Part shown: one piece after another, positions 7,101 through 14,454 of the stretch
How positions within the stretch are numbered: the first letter of the stretch is position 1
How the letters are laid out: each line of letters opens with the position of its first letter
Origin: a bacterium
Lineage (GTDB): Bacteria > Zhuqueibacterota > Zhuqueibacteria > Residuimicrobiales > Residuimicrobiaceae
NCBI GenBank assembly: GCA_012523655.1
Contig: JAAYTV010000620.1
Coordinates: 1-15,548, forward strand
Length of the DNA stretch: 15,548 bases
Reading direction: 5' to 3'
The notes under the pieces: generated by a model
Databases searched by the model: none
Told to the model about the DNA's origin: nothing
What the model saw: only the letters and a program-made list of their open reading frames with translations
Translations under genes and position numbers: made by a program

Positions 7101-9133
7101 AACAGCAACAGGTCCTGCTGCTCTTGCGCACCGTGCAGAACGGCGCCAACTTGATCCTCGAACGGCCTTCGGATCTCAGCGCTGCCATTGGTATAATTCC
7201 GGTGGACAGCCTGTGGACAGTGGCTTCGATCGTGGATGAATATTATCCTACCGTAGCGATCCAGTGGAGTTCGACGGATACGCTGAATGAGTTCGAGACC
7301 GAATTCGACTATATCACCTATGCCTCGGAGCCGGTATCGGGCAAACCAGTGGTGATCGGCGGCGATTACGGGAACGGCCGCTATCTCTACTGGGCCACTT
7401 TTTTCGATCCGGACCGCGACGGCGGATTCGGCCGTTTCCCCTTTGCCATAGAGATGCTGCGCTATCACTTTGGACTCCAGCCGCTGGTCCGCCGCGACGC
7501 CGTCGAGATCTACTTTGATCCCGGCTCGCGCGAGGACATCAGCATTGAAGACCTGATCAAACTATGGCGCAAGAATGGAGTGCGCATTATCAACGTCGCG
7601 GGTTGGCACAGCTATCGAGACTATACCTACGAGTACGGTCGTCTCATTGAATTGGCGCATCTCAACGCCATGAGCGTCTATCTCTGGCTGGAGCTGCCGC
7701 ATGTCTCGGACAAATTCTGGCTGGATCATCCCCCATGGCGCGAGCAGAATCCACTGTCGGCGGACATCGACACCTCCGCCGCTCACTGGCGTCGTCCCAT
7801 GGCGCTTAATCTGCCCGACTGCCGTGAAGCGGTCATGGCTGAACTGCGCGCCATCCTGATGGCCCATGACTGGGACGGAATTAATCTGGCGGAATTGTAT
7901 TATGAATCAGCGGCCGGACCGGCGGACCCGAAATGGTTCACGCCCATGAACTCCGGTTTTCGCCAAGAGTTCAGCCGACGCCACGGATTTGATCCCCTGA
8001 GCCTGTTCGACGCTCATTCCGGCCATTACTGGAAGCAAAACCCCAAAGCGCTGACAACGCTCTATGAGATGCGCAGTGAGCTGATCATCGAACTACACCG
8101 TCGGTTTGTAGAATTTTTCAAAAAACTGGAAAAAGAGAAAAAGGCGGTTTGGAAGATCATCGTCACCACTCTGGACGACGGCATGGCCCCAGAGGCGGCG
8201 GCGCACATGGCGGTGAATACCGCCGCCATCGCCGCCCTGAGCCGCGAAACGCCCTTTACCATCCAATTGGAGGAAACGCCGCAGGCCAATCCAACTGATC
8301 CCCAGGATTATGTAGAAATGATCCACCGCGGTCAGGCCGTAACGCGGGGCGAGCCGCCCATGGCGACCATCAACCTGGTCCAACGGCCCCCACGCACCGA
8401 CCTGGTGACCCGTCAGATCACCGGATTGGAACTCTACCGAGCCATCCAGCAATGCCAAAATCACAACGCACAGGTCGCTTTCAATTCAGAGGCCAGTCTT
8501 TATGATGTGGACAGCGGCTATCTGGCCATGGCGCTGGCTTCAGCGACGCGCGAATCGTTGGCCACCGCCGCCTGGCACATCGATGCGGCGACGCCGGTCT
8601 CCCTGTTGCTGGACGGCAGACGCCATCAGAATGTTCTGGTGGATGGCACTGTTTGGCCTGCTTATCATCGCGGCCGGTTGCTGCTGCCGGCCGGGAAACA
8701 CCGTATCGAGCCCATGAACCGAACCTCCTCTTTGTTCAAGGGATTCTGGTCCGAGGCACGGCTGGTCGCCCTGTCTGGAGAGTTGTTGGAAGTAAACAAG
8801 GTGCTGCGCGGCCTTGGCCTGCGTTACCGGAGTGAAACCGTCAACCATGTGGTGTTGAGCGAAAAGCCGCATGACATCACCGTCGATGGCCGGCGATTGC
8901 GCATCGCGGTGATGCGGGGTGAACTCGGCTATGCCTTCGCTCTGCCGGCGGGCGAACACAGCGCGGTGATCCATACCAGCAGCCGAACCACCCAGGCGAT
9001 CAAACAGGTCAGCCTGGTGCTCTCCGGCGTCATCGCCGCCGGCGGTCTGGTTTTCGGTTCCATTCTCGGATTTCTCTACTTGAAGAATTCGCGCCTGCGA
9101 AGAAAAAAATCAAGGCGCAGCACATCGTCCTGA
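4130..9133 (+). CDS. Giant membrane-anchored glycoside-hydrolase-like / DUF2334 deacetylase protein (PelA/PgaB-like role)
   Basis: Start GTG 4130 is preferred: AAAGGGA lies about eight bases upstream and it gives a clean signal peptide (hydrophobic core about residues 8-19). In-frame ATG 4109 has no ribosome site. Length is 1667 residues. Regions seen: a GHL-type TIM barrel about 38-385, with GVDIGEP (D186, E189) and a CGCASC cysteine cluster; a Rossmann-like linker about 385-570; a DUF2334-type polysaccharide deacetylase about 576-825, with RIED (D584), HGNTH (H650, H654), WETPHYG (704-710) and FFHPF (H793); a flavodoxin/amidotransferase-like region about 930-1120; a second barrel about 1121-1477, with DGINLAELYYE (E1255, E1259); two short beta modules, each ending LPAG-K/E-H; one transmembrane helix about 1628-1654; and a basic tail. 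The bulk should face the periplasm. PelA and PgaB also join hydrolase and deacetylase domains and modify exported polysaccharide. It heads the operon and lies 89 bases before the synthase. The domain calls are by eye; activity and substrate are unknown. Confidence 0.75.
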   Translation: MKTPIHKFFFLIVLALTAGSPLRPQSHCLSLDPVPETINAIRFDPSYYYNAPERVNILADKLVQRWRANGVNTVFYKAYDPAYGAKYQTDYDLNVEADYGRQNLLKHMIKACSSHGIKVIAWMPAFQHKAAWEKYPTWRVRNADGSDYRLNDQSYPLCAANPEVRDWWLGFLRDLLDNYPGLAGVDIGEPVVSWQSAYCGCASCARQKIKSGWNDVSALGLNTTLLAGFELIHSYKKIACVTSVVSPKADGALYTPAEQRGYTGFDLNALLDSEHRPDWISLELMWQQWADLYQNPVLFSPNWVRLAAAALKAQVAERSRLLAHLELTPFGRQGVDAAQLKQSMLAAKEANLVDIDLYDSHQIDRDEVWSTVEEGFRRQIVRRALIVSDPLGENDARQVAGLLSHFRTETEILLLPKEGGYVPGKMRNQDLLFYIGVDPKFRIPHTFLQEASGFQGVFAWIHFGIDQYLMQPETADYGFHYAGSAFDSSWNRVRYKSAMLFKQDPDFNRILIQDSSRCKVYAWLEKGSERLPYAVHSGNLWYFADLTTAFVVEGGSYIVFADLLHEIVGQNHRSNPLAMVRIEDLSPLSDVASLRRIADYLYSQDVPFSISLVPFYLDPVNNTAASLSDQPEFVAAIHYMVRKGGVIVMHGNTHQYRGETTSDYEFWDMMNNGPLFSDSREYVRERLESGMEELAKNGLFPVTWETPHYGASQLDYAVINGYFSSAYERRQTIDLHGSDQLVPWLIDRHAAGGKIIPENLGYIPLSRQEAGPLLEAARNHLALRDGIASFFFHPFVDLNVLKEIIPRMKQMGYRFTDPRRTSQQVRGKTFRVLTGSGDIELPLASPYLREFYLDPHGLVRDETFLPRPAGDTLRKTISAPEGWIYVAQAVNAKPKGRVAGFLSSVVQRMPRTADYFAASQPLTASNGQPARTVLLYDREAKGRTARDQENWQQALGSVGLDVLRLQVDEFFTVPEGTNLILVPHAASLKLKQQQVLLLLRTVQNGANLILERPSDLSAAIGIIPVDSLWTVASIVDEYYPTVAIQWSSTDTLNEFETEFDYITYASEPVSGKPVVIGGDYGNGRYLYWATFFDPDRDGGFGRFPFAIEMLRYHFGLQPLVRRDAVEIYFDPGSREDISIEDLIKLWRKNGVRIINVAGWHSYRDYTYEYGRLIELAHLNAMSVYLWLELPHVSDKFWLDHPPWREQNPLSADIDTSAAHWRRPMALNLPDCREAVMAELRAILMAHDWDGINLAELYYESAAGPADPKWFTPMNSGFRQEFSRRHGFDPLSLFDAHSGHYWKQNPKALTTLYEMRSELIIELHRRFVEFFKKLEKEKKAVWKIIVTTLDDGMAPEAAAHMAVNTAAIAALSRETPFTIQLEETPQANPTDPQDYVEMIHRGQAVTRGEPPMATINLVQRPPRTDLVTRQITGLELYRAIQQCQNHNAQVAFNSEASLYDVDSGYLAMALASATRESLATAAWHIDAATPVSLLLDGRRHQNVLVDGTVWPAYHRGRLLLPAGKHRIEPMNRTSSLFKGFWSEARLVALSGELLEVNKVLRGLGLRYRSETVNHVVLSEKPHDITVDGRRLRIAVMRGELGYAFALPAGEHSAVIHTSSRTTQAIKQVSLVLSGVIAAGGLVFGSILGFLYLKNSRLRRKKSRRSTSS

Positions 9134-9169
9134 TAAGGATATCTGCAATCCTATTTCGCCAGGGCCGCC

Positions 9170-9208
9170 GGGCTGAGCCATTCTTGCAGAATCGGCCGCC
9201 GACAGCCC
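9170..9208 (+). other. Intercistronic stem-loop before the glycosyltransferase
   Basis: GGGCTG (9170-9175) pairs with CAGCCC (9203-9208). Inside it, GCC-ATTCT (9177-9184) pairs with AGAAT-c-GGC (9188-9196) around a TGC loop. No T-run follows, so it is not a standard terminator. It may protect mRNA ends or set the synthase-to-giant-protein ratio. Confidence 0.4.
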
Positions 9209-9222
9209 AGACATAAAAAAAT

Positions 9223-10527
9223 ATGGAGGCGCTTTTGCTGCCCTACATGCACCCGGTTCTGGACCTGCTCTTTCTCGCCAGCGTAGCTGTCATCTGGGGA
9301 ATGATTATCTATCAGCTGTTGCTCACCCTGGCCGGCTACCGCTACTGTCATCGGATCAGCCAGGAACATGAACGGTTGCTCGCAGCCGGCCACGAACCGG
9401 CATCGATTTCGATCATGATCCCTGCGCGCAACGAAGAGTTGGTGATCGACAAAACCATCTCCACCATCCTGGCGCTCGATTATCCCCCTGACCAACTCGA
9501 GCTGGTGATCATCAACGACGGCTCCAGCGATCGCACGGCGGAGATCATCGCCAGGCGCAGCGCAGCGGATCCGCGCATCAAGCTGGTCAGCCTGCCCGTC
9601 GGCGAGACCGGTCACGGCAAGGCCTACGCGCTGAACCAGGGATTGCGCCATTGCACGCACGACCTCGTCGCGATCTATGATGCGGACAACATGCCGGAGC
9701 GCAAAGCCCTGCACTATCTCGCCCTGCACCTACAGGCGGATCCCTCGCTGGCAGCGGTCATCGGCAAATTCCGTTGCGTCAACCGCCGGCATACCTGGCT
9801 GACTCGGTTCATCAACATTGAAACTATCGCCTTCCAGTGGATCCTGCAGGCAGGCCGCTTTCATCTTTCCCGCGTGGCCATTCTACCGGGCACCAATTAC
9901 ATTATTAAAAAATCGGTCATTGAAGCGGTCGGCGGCTGGGATGATCGCGCCATCACCGAGGATTCGGAACTGAGCATGCGCATCTATCAGGCGGGCTGGC
10001 AGATCAAATTCATGCCCCTCAGCGTCACCTGGGAACAAGAACCGGAGACTCTGGCCGTGTGGACGCGGCAACGCACGCGCTGGGTGCGCGGCAACAATTA
10101 TGTCATCCGCAAATTCATCAAACCCATGCTGAAACTCCGCAGCCGTTTTTTGATCACCGAGTTCGTCTATCTCTTTGCCTTGTATTATCTATTTCTTGCC
10201 GCCACGGTGATCTCCCTGCTGCTGTTTTTGGCCGGCGGCGCCGGCTTGATCGCGCTGAACGTGCCCGGACCCTATTTCGCCGTGTGGATGTCGGCGTTCG
10301 CCCTGTTCACTTTGGAAATATTCGTGGTGCTTGGCTATGAGGGCGAAGATTCGGCGGCCAACATTCTCATCACCATCGCGATGTATTTCACCTATTGTCA
10401 GCTATGGCTCTATATCGTTTTCAAAGCGCTCATCCTCGACGCCCGTAGACACCGTGTCGGCGTTTGGGATAAAACCGAAAGGTTCAAAGTGGAAGAACCG
10501 GTTGATGAAGGAGCGGGCATCGCATGA
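9223..10527 (+). CDS. Processive family 2 glycosyltransferase (PgaC/YdaM-like polysaccharide synthase)
   Basis: Inner-membrane synthase of 434 residues that should polymerise a sugar nucleotide on the cytoplasmic side and pass the chain across the membrane. One N-terminal membrane segment (about 12-40) precedes a GT-A domain with all processive GT2 landmarks: PARNEE, NDGSS (D99), DAD (153-155), TED (245-247) and QRTRW (283-287). Three or more hydrophobic segments follow, then a WDKTER end typical of PgaC-like proteins. No PilZ domain is present, so direct c-di-GMP binding as in BcsA is not indicated. The start is uncertain: ATG 9223 has no Shine-Dalgarno, whereas TTG 9235 has GGAGG (9225-9229) five bases before it, so the first four residues may be absent. 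Its stop overlaps the next start (ATGA), implying coupled translation. The polymer could be a hexosamine chain because a deacetylase accompanies it, but the sugar cannot be read from sequence. Confidence 0.88.
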   Translation: MEALLLPYMHPVLDLLFLASVAVIWGMIIYQLLLTLAGYRYCHRISQEHERLLAAGHEPASISIMIPARNEELVIDKTISTILALDYPPDQLELVIINDGSSDRTAEIIARRSAADPRIKLVSLPVGETGHGKAYALNQGLRHCTHDLVAIYDADNMPERKALHYLALHLQADPSLAAVIGKFRCVNRRHTWLTRFINIETIAFQWILQAGRFHLSRVAILPGTNYIIKKSVIEAVGGWDDRAITEDSELSMRIYQAGWQIKFMPLSVTWEQEPETLAVWTRQRTRWVRGNNYVIRKFIKPMLKLRSRFLITEFVYLFALYYLFLAATVISLLLFLAGGAGLIALNVPGPYFAVWMSAFALFTLEIFVVLGYEGEDSAANILITIAMYFTYCQLWLYIVFKALILDARRHRVGVWDKTERFKVEEPVDEGAGIA

Positions 10528-11357
10528 GCCGGCTTCGTCTGATCTATTTCCTTGTCCTCGCCCTGTTGGTTTTTCTCAGCAGCCGCCTGACTATGGCTCA
10601 GGAAAAAACCGCAATGCACTTTTTCGCCGAGGCGTACGACGAGACTATTTATCAGCGCCGCGACGGCCGCAACACCATCACCATGGCCCACTTTTACGAA
10701 GGCCTGCGACTGCCCATCTCCGGCCTGGGACATTGGGATATCTATGCCAAATTGCGCTACGGCAACGACGCCAACAAGGATTTCTGGAACAACCGCGCGG
10801 AAACCATGTTCGGCACCCGGCTTCGCTTTTTTGAAAAGCTCTATCTGGCGATTTACAGCGACTATGTGCGCGGCGAATACATCACTGATCAAAGCGAAAT
10901 CATGCCGTACAGCGCTTCGTATGAGGATTGGCGTTACGGACTGGTGTTTTGGCATGGATGGGATCCGGGCGGATGGAAGCCTAAAAAACAAATGGCCCTG
11001 ACGCCCTGGAGCGAGATCTATGCGGATGCCAATTACTTGGATAAGGACAGCCAAAATATCGTGTATTATCTGGAGGCCAAACTCGGATTGCAGCTGCTCA
11101 GGCTGCACAAGACTCGCTTTGATCTCTACGGCGTGGCTTATGCCTATTACGACAAGAACGCCGACTTTTGGAACAACCATGCGGATATCGCGCCGGGGAT
11201 CCGCATCACACCGTGGACCGATGTGGATTTAAATCTCCGCATCGAATACCTTTGGGGACAATATTATGACCGTACCGGTAGATACGAAAATCCGTATGCA
11301 CGCCGTTACGAGGATCTGCGTATCGGCCTGTTTTTCTGGTATGGCTGGGGAGAATAG
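10524..11357 (+). CDS. Small outer-membrane beta-barrel, candidate polysaccharide exit pore
   Basis: A 277-residue exported protein. Residues 1-25 form a signal peptide, with probable cleavage near MAQ. The rest is rich in Tyr, Trp and Phe with alternating polar/apolar strands such as WDIYAKLRYG and VDLNLRIEYLWG, as in outer-membrane barrels. It resembles the C-terminal barrel of PgaA and of phage N4 adsorption protein NfrA, but this is by eye. It lacks the long TPR region of PgaA, so it is far shorter. Two copies of a DFWNN ... YED-x-R-x-GL-x-FW-x-GW unit (86-146 and 214-275) show an internal duplication. Its ATG overlaps the synthase stop by four bases, which ties expression of the two together and favours a role in exporting the polymer. 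It could instead be an accessory barrel or assembly protein. Confidence 0.6.
   Translation: MSRLRLIYFLVLALLVFLSSRLTMAQEKTAMHFFAEAYDETIYQRRDGRNTITMAHFYEGLRLPISGLGHWDIYAKLRYGNDANKDFWNNRAETMFGTRLRFFEKLYLAIYSDYVRGEYITDQSEIMPYSASYEDWRYGLVFWHGWDPGGWKPKKQMALTPWSEIYADANYLDKDSQNIVYYLEAKLGLQLLRLHKTRFDLYGVAYAYYDKNADFWNNHADIAPGIRITPWTDVDLNLRIEYLWGQYYDRTGRYENPYARRYEDLRIGLFFWYGWGE
10779..11348 (+). repeat. Two-copy internal repeat in the barrel protein
   Basis: Copy 1 is 10779-10961 (residues 86-146) and copy 2 is 11163-11348 (residues 214-275). Both start D-F-W-N-N and end with Y-E-D, then R-x-G-L, then F-W and G-W, at 61 and 62 residues. The nucleotide copies have diverged, so the duplication is old. 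Confidence 0.65.
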
Positions 11358-11367
11358 GACGATTAGG

Positions 11368-13197
11368 ATGAAAAAAACGCTGCTTGCTGCAACTTGGCTC
11401 ATGATCGTTGGGGCTGTCGGCGCCCTGGCTCAGTCCATCCCTGCCCAACTGCTGTGGAATTATTCAACCGGTGGAGCGGTAAGCGTCGTAGCCACGTTTC
11501 CGGACGTAAACGGCGACGGCCTCCCTGATCTGCTGGCCGGATCAACCGACAGCCTGGTCTATTGTCTCTCCGGCGGCGGTTCGGCTGATATGCGCGAAAT
11601 ATGGGCCTGCAAAACATTGGGCCCCATCACCGATGTGGAGGCTATGGGCGACGTCAATGGCGACGGCTATCCCGATGTGGTAGCCGGCTCCAGAGACAAT
11701 ATCGTCTATTGCATCTCCGGCAAACCGGCGGATGAAGGACTTGAGCTCTGGCAACGGGCGGACTCTGCGACGATTCATTCGGTCGCCGCTCTAGGCGATG
11801 TTAGCGGAGACGGGATCGTCGATGTAGTGGTCGGAACAGCCATGAATCACATGATCTGTATCTCCGGTTCTGCAGCCCAGCAGGGAAAGATACTCTGGCA
11901 GTTCAGCAGCGACGCCGATTTTTGGAATGTCATCGCTTTGCCGGACGTCAACGGCGACGGCAAAACGGATTGCGTGGGTTCATGCGATAATTTCATCTTT
12001 TGTCTCTCCGGTGCAGGCGCAACCCAGGGCCAACAGGGCGGTGCCAACGCTAAAACGCTCTGGTCAGCCCCTTACGACGCGGGCGCCCGCGTCTTCTCCA
12101 TCGCAGCCATCCCGGATGTCAATAACGACGGCAAAGCCGACGTGCTGCTGGGCAGCGAAATGGACCAAGTCGAATGTCTCTCCGGAGCCAACGGCAACAG
12201 ACTATGGAGCTTTAGCACAGGCTCCAACGCCCAATGCGTGGCGGCTATCGCAGATCTAAACGGAGACGGAAAATGGGATGTGCTGGCCGGCTCTGCGGAT
12301 GATCATGCTTATGCGCTCTCCGGCGCCAACGGCCAGCAGCTGTGGAAGGTTGCTTTCCTCTCTACGATCTTGTCTGCAGCTAGCGTCAAGGACATCAATG
12401 AAGACGGCTGGCCTGACGCGGTGTTCGGTTCAGACGCCGATGAAATAGCTTGCATCAGCGGCGGCGGCACCAGCAGAGGCCAAAAGCTCTGGACCTATGC
12501 TGCCGGAGGCGGCGTAACCAGCGTCGCCGCCATCGGCGATGTCAACGCCAACGGGATCGCCGATGTCGCCGCTGCTTCTACCGACAGCTATGTCCGCATT
12601 TTGGAGGGCAACAGCAAAGTACTGGACGTGGAGTTGGTCTCCTTCAGCGCCGCCGTACGTGCAGACGGTGTGCACTTGTCATGGCGAACAGCCAGCGAGA
12701 CCAATAACCTCGGATTTACCGTGCTTCGTTCAAGGGATGGAAACGCTTGGGAGCAGATCGCCTTTGTAACCGGCAACGGCACTTCGGCACAACAGCACGA
12801 GTATTCATTTATAGACTCCGAGAAGGACTGGGCGCAGCTCTTCTATCGGCTGCAACAGCTGGATCGCGACGGGCAGTCGCACCTCCTGCCCACGGTGAAG
12901 GTTGTGCGGCAATTGCCCGGTCGGTTGACGCTGCACGGCAACTATCCCAATCCCTTCAACGCCGGGACCACTATTTCCTATGACCTGCCGGCCTCGAGCT
13001 GGGTGGACGCGGCGATTTTTAATTTGCAGGGTCAGATCATTCAGCAACTGGTCAGCGGAATGCAGTCAGCCGGTTTCCATACCATCCATTGGAACGGCCG
13101 CAAGAATTCCGGCGAAGAGGCAGCATCCGGAGTCTATATCTGCAGAATCAACGCAGGCGATGAGAGAGCGCACATGCGGATCAGTTATGTGAAATAA
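11368..13197 (+). CDS. Secreted eight-bladed FG-GAP propeller with C-terminal sorting domain
   Basis: A 609-residue surface or secreted protein. ATG 11368 is chosen because AGGA (11356-11359) lies eight bases before it and a signal peptide (MKKTLLAATW... to ALAQ) follows; the open frame runs further upstream inside the previous gene. Eight FG-GAP/VCBS units follow, each with a DxNxDGxxD Ca2+-loop type motif and a 'YCLSG'-like strand, most closed by LW as in PQQ-type propellers. The first LLWNYSTGG probably completes blade eight. Residues about 419-514 form a fibronectin-like module. Residues about 520-609 form a FlgD-like/type A sorting domain (NYPNPFN, HTIHWNG, SGVYICRI) that in FCB bacteria can direct secretion by the type IX system and surface attachment. 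It lies 10 bases after the barrel gene and ends the operon. It may bind or organise the exported polymer; no catalytic residues are evident. Confidence 0.85.
   Translation: MKKTLLAATWLMIVGAVGALAQSIPAQLLWNYSTGGAVSVVATFPDVNGDGLPDLLAGSTDSLVYCLSGGGSADMREIWACKTLGPITDVEAMGDVNGDGYPDVVAGSRDNIVYCISGKPADEGLELWQRADSATIHSVAALGDVSGDGIVDVVVGTAMNHMICISGSAAQQGKILWQFSSDADFWNVIALPDVNGDGKTDCVGSCDNFIFCLSGAGATQGQQGGANAKTLWSAPYDAGARVFSIAAIPDVNNDGKADVLLGSEMDQVECLSGANGNRLWSFSTGSNAQCVAAIADLNGDGKWDVLAGSADDHAYALSGANGQQLWKVAFLSTILSAASVKDINEDGWPDAVFGSDADEIACISGGGTSRGQKLWTYAAGGGVTSVAAIGDVNANGIADVAAASTDSYVRILEGNSKVLDVELVSFSAAVRADGVHLSWRTASETNNLGFTVLRSRDGNAWEQIAFVTGNGTSAQQHEYSFIDSEKDWAQLFYRLQQLDRDGQSHLLPTVKVVRQLPGRLTLHGNYPNPFNAGTTISYDLPASSWVDAAIFNLQGQIIQQLVSGMQSAGFHTIHWNGRKNSGEEAASGVYICRINAGDERAHMRISYVK
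11443..12615 (+). repeat. Eight tandem FG-GAP/PQQ-like propeller repeats
   Basis: Eight units of roughly 45-55 residues are seen. Ca2+-loop cores in order are DVNGDGLPD, DVNGDGYPD, DVSGDGIVD, DVNGDGKTD, DVNNDGKAD, DLNGDGKWD, DINEDGWPD and DVNANGIAD. The last lacks the usual D in the fifth position. The copies are similar in protein but varied in DNA, so they are not a recent expansion. Confidence 0.85.
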
Positions 13198-13226
13198 CAA
13201 GACGCGTACCTGGCAGCCGTACCCAC

Positions 13227-14333
13227 TCACCCGCTGTTGCGTAAAAATTCTACAATCCGCTGCGCCGCCAGGCCATCGCCGTAGGGATTGACCATGCTCT
13301 TCTTGTTCGCTTTCACCTGCTCTTCGCTCAGTACCTTGCTCGCTGCAGCGACGATGGACTGTCGGCGCGTGCCCACCAGTTTGGCGATCCCCGCCTCCAC
13401 CCCTTCCGGCCGTTCCGTGGTGTCGCGCATCACCAGCACCGGCACGCCAAAAGTCGGCGCTTCCTCTTGAATGCCTCCCGAGTCAGTGAGAATCAACGTA
13501 GACCGTTTCATCAAATGGACCAGGGCGGAATAATCCAGCGGTTCGATGAGATGGACGTTTTTCAGGCCAGAGAGGATGTCGCCCACCGGTCGGCGCACGT
13601 TGGGATTGAGATGCACAGGATAGATGAACCGGGTCGCGGCAAACCGGGCGGCCAGTTCGCGAATGGCCTGGCAGAGCTCGCGAAAAGGCTCGCCGAAACT
13701 CTCCCGGCGATGGGCGGTGATCAGCACCATGCGTTCATTCTGCGGAATAGCGCTCAACGGAGAGCCCTGCCATTCAAAAGGCCGCCGGCTGATCTCCAGC
13801 AGGGCGTCGACGATGGTGTTGCCGGTGACATGGATGGCCGTGTCTTCAAAGCCTTCACGCAGCAGCGCCTGACGCGCCCGTTCCGTGGGTGCAAAAAAAG
13901 CGTCCGTCGCCGCATCGGCCAGGCGGCGGTTCATCTCCTCCGGAAAGGGACGGCGCTTGTCCAGGGTGCGCAACCCGGCCTCCACATGGCCAAAGCGGAC
14001 GTTGTGATAATAGGCGGTCACTGCAGCAACAAACACAGTGGTGGTGTCTCCCTGGGCCAGAATCCACTCCGGCCGGACCTGTTCCACCACTCGATCCAAC
14101 TCTTCAAACAGCCGGGCGGTGAGCGTCGCCAACCGCTGATCGGGCTGCATCAGATTGAGGTCCAGGTGGGGATGAATGTCAAACAGCTGCAGCACTTGGT
14201 CCAACATCTGGCGATGCTGGCCCGTGACGCAGATCACGCTGGCGAGCTCTTGTGGAAATTTCTCCAGCTCTTTGATGACCGGCGCCATCTTGATGGCCTC
14301 CGGCCGTGTGCCGAGAATCGAAAGAATTTTCAT
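13227..14333 (-). CDS. wecB: Non-hydrolysing UDP-N-acetylglucosamine 2-epimerase
   Basis: A 368-residue cytoplasmic enzyme that interconverts UDP-GlcNAc and UDP-ManNAc, a precursor for capsule, teichoic-acid-like and other surface polymers. Hallmarks seen are LGTRPEAIKMAPV at the N terminus, TGQH, QGDTT (D96), GHVEAGLRT (E118), PFPEEMNR (E132/E133), TGNTIVDAL, TAHRRE (H208), TDSGGIQEEAP and RDTTERPEG. The acidic residues and histidine match the catalytic set of the E. coli enzyme. The length is normal. It converges on the propeller gene with only 29 bases between the two stops and no clear terminator there. A link to the polysaccharide operon is plausible by function and position, but it is on the opposite strand with its own probable promoter. 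Confidence 0.95.
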   Translation of the reverse strand: MKILSILGTRPEAIKMAPVIKELEKFPQELASVICVTGQHRQMLDQVLQLFDIHPHLDLNLMQPDQRLATLTARLFEELDRVVEQVRPEWILAQGDTTTVFVAAVTAYYHNVRFGHVEAGLRTLDKRRPFPEEMNRRLADAATDAFFAPTERARQALLREGFEDTAIHVTGNTIVDALLEISRRPFEWQGSPLSAIPQNERMVLITAHRRESFGEPFRELCQAIRELAARFAATRFIYPVHLNPNVRRPVGDILSGLKNVHLIEPLDYSALVHLMKRSTLILTDSGGIQEEAPTFGVPVLVMRDTTERPEGVEAGIAKLVGTRRQSIVAAASKVLSEEQVKANKKSMVNPYGDGLAAQRIVEFLRNSG

Positions 14334-14383
14334 CGCTGTATTGCTCCGGTTCGTTCAACAGCAACCGACCTCCATGGAGCTGA

Positions 14384-14413
14384 TTTATCATTGCCTTATT
14401 CCGGGCCTGGCAA
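14384..14413 (-). promoter_or_regulatory. Possible sigma-70 promoter for wecB
   Basis: On the minus strand, TTGCCA (14408-14413) lies 18 bases before GATAAA (14384-14389), giving five of six and four of six consensus matches. Transcription would begin roughly 45 bases before the wecB ATG. A CGGAG ribosome site lies ten bases before that ATG. Confidence 0.35.
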
Positions 14414-14454
14414 CGCGCCGCTTTTTTTAGCCGGCAATCTTCTTTCCATAACTT

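Noticed and set aside
11266..11367. Upstream extension of the propeller gene
   Set aside because: It overlaps the end of the barrel gene, has no ribosome site, and would bury the clear MKK-type signal peptide starting at 11368.
14411..14433. GCCGCT-T-run-AGCCGGC element as a terminator for the nitroreductase gene
   Set aside because: The pairing is only four to six bases with a bulge and the T/A-run is in the loop rather than after the stem on either strand.
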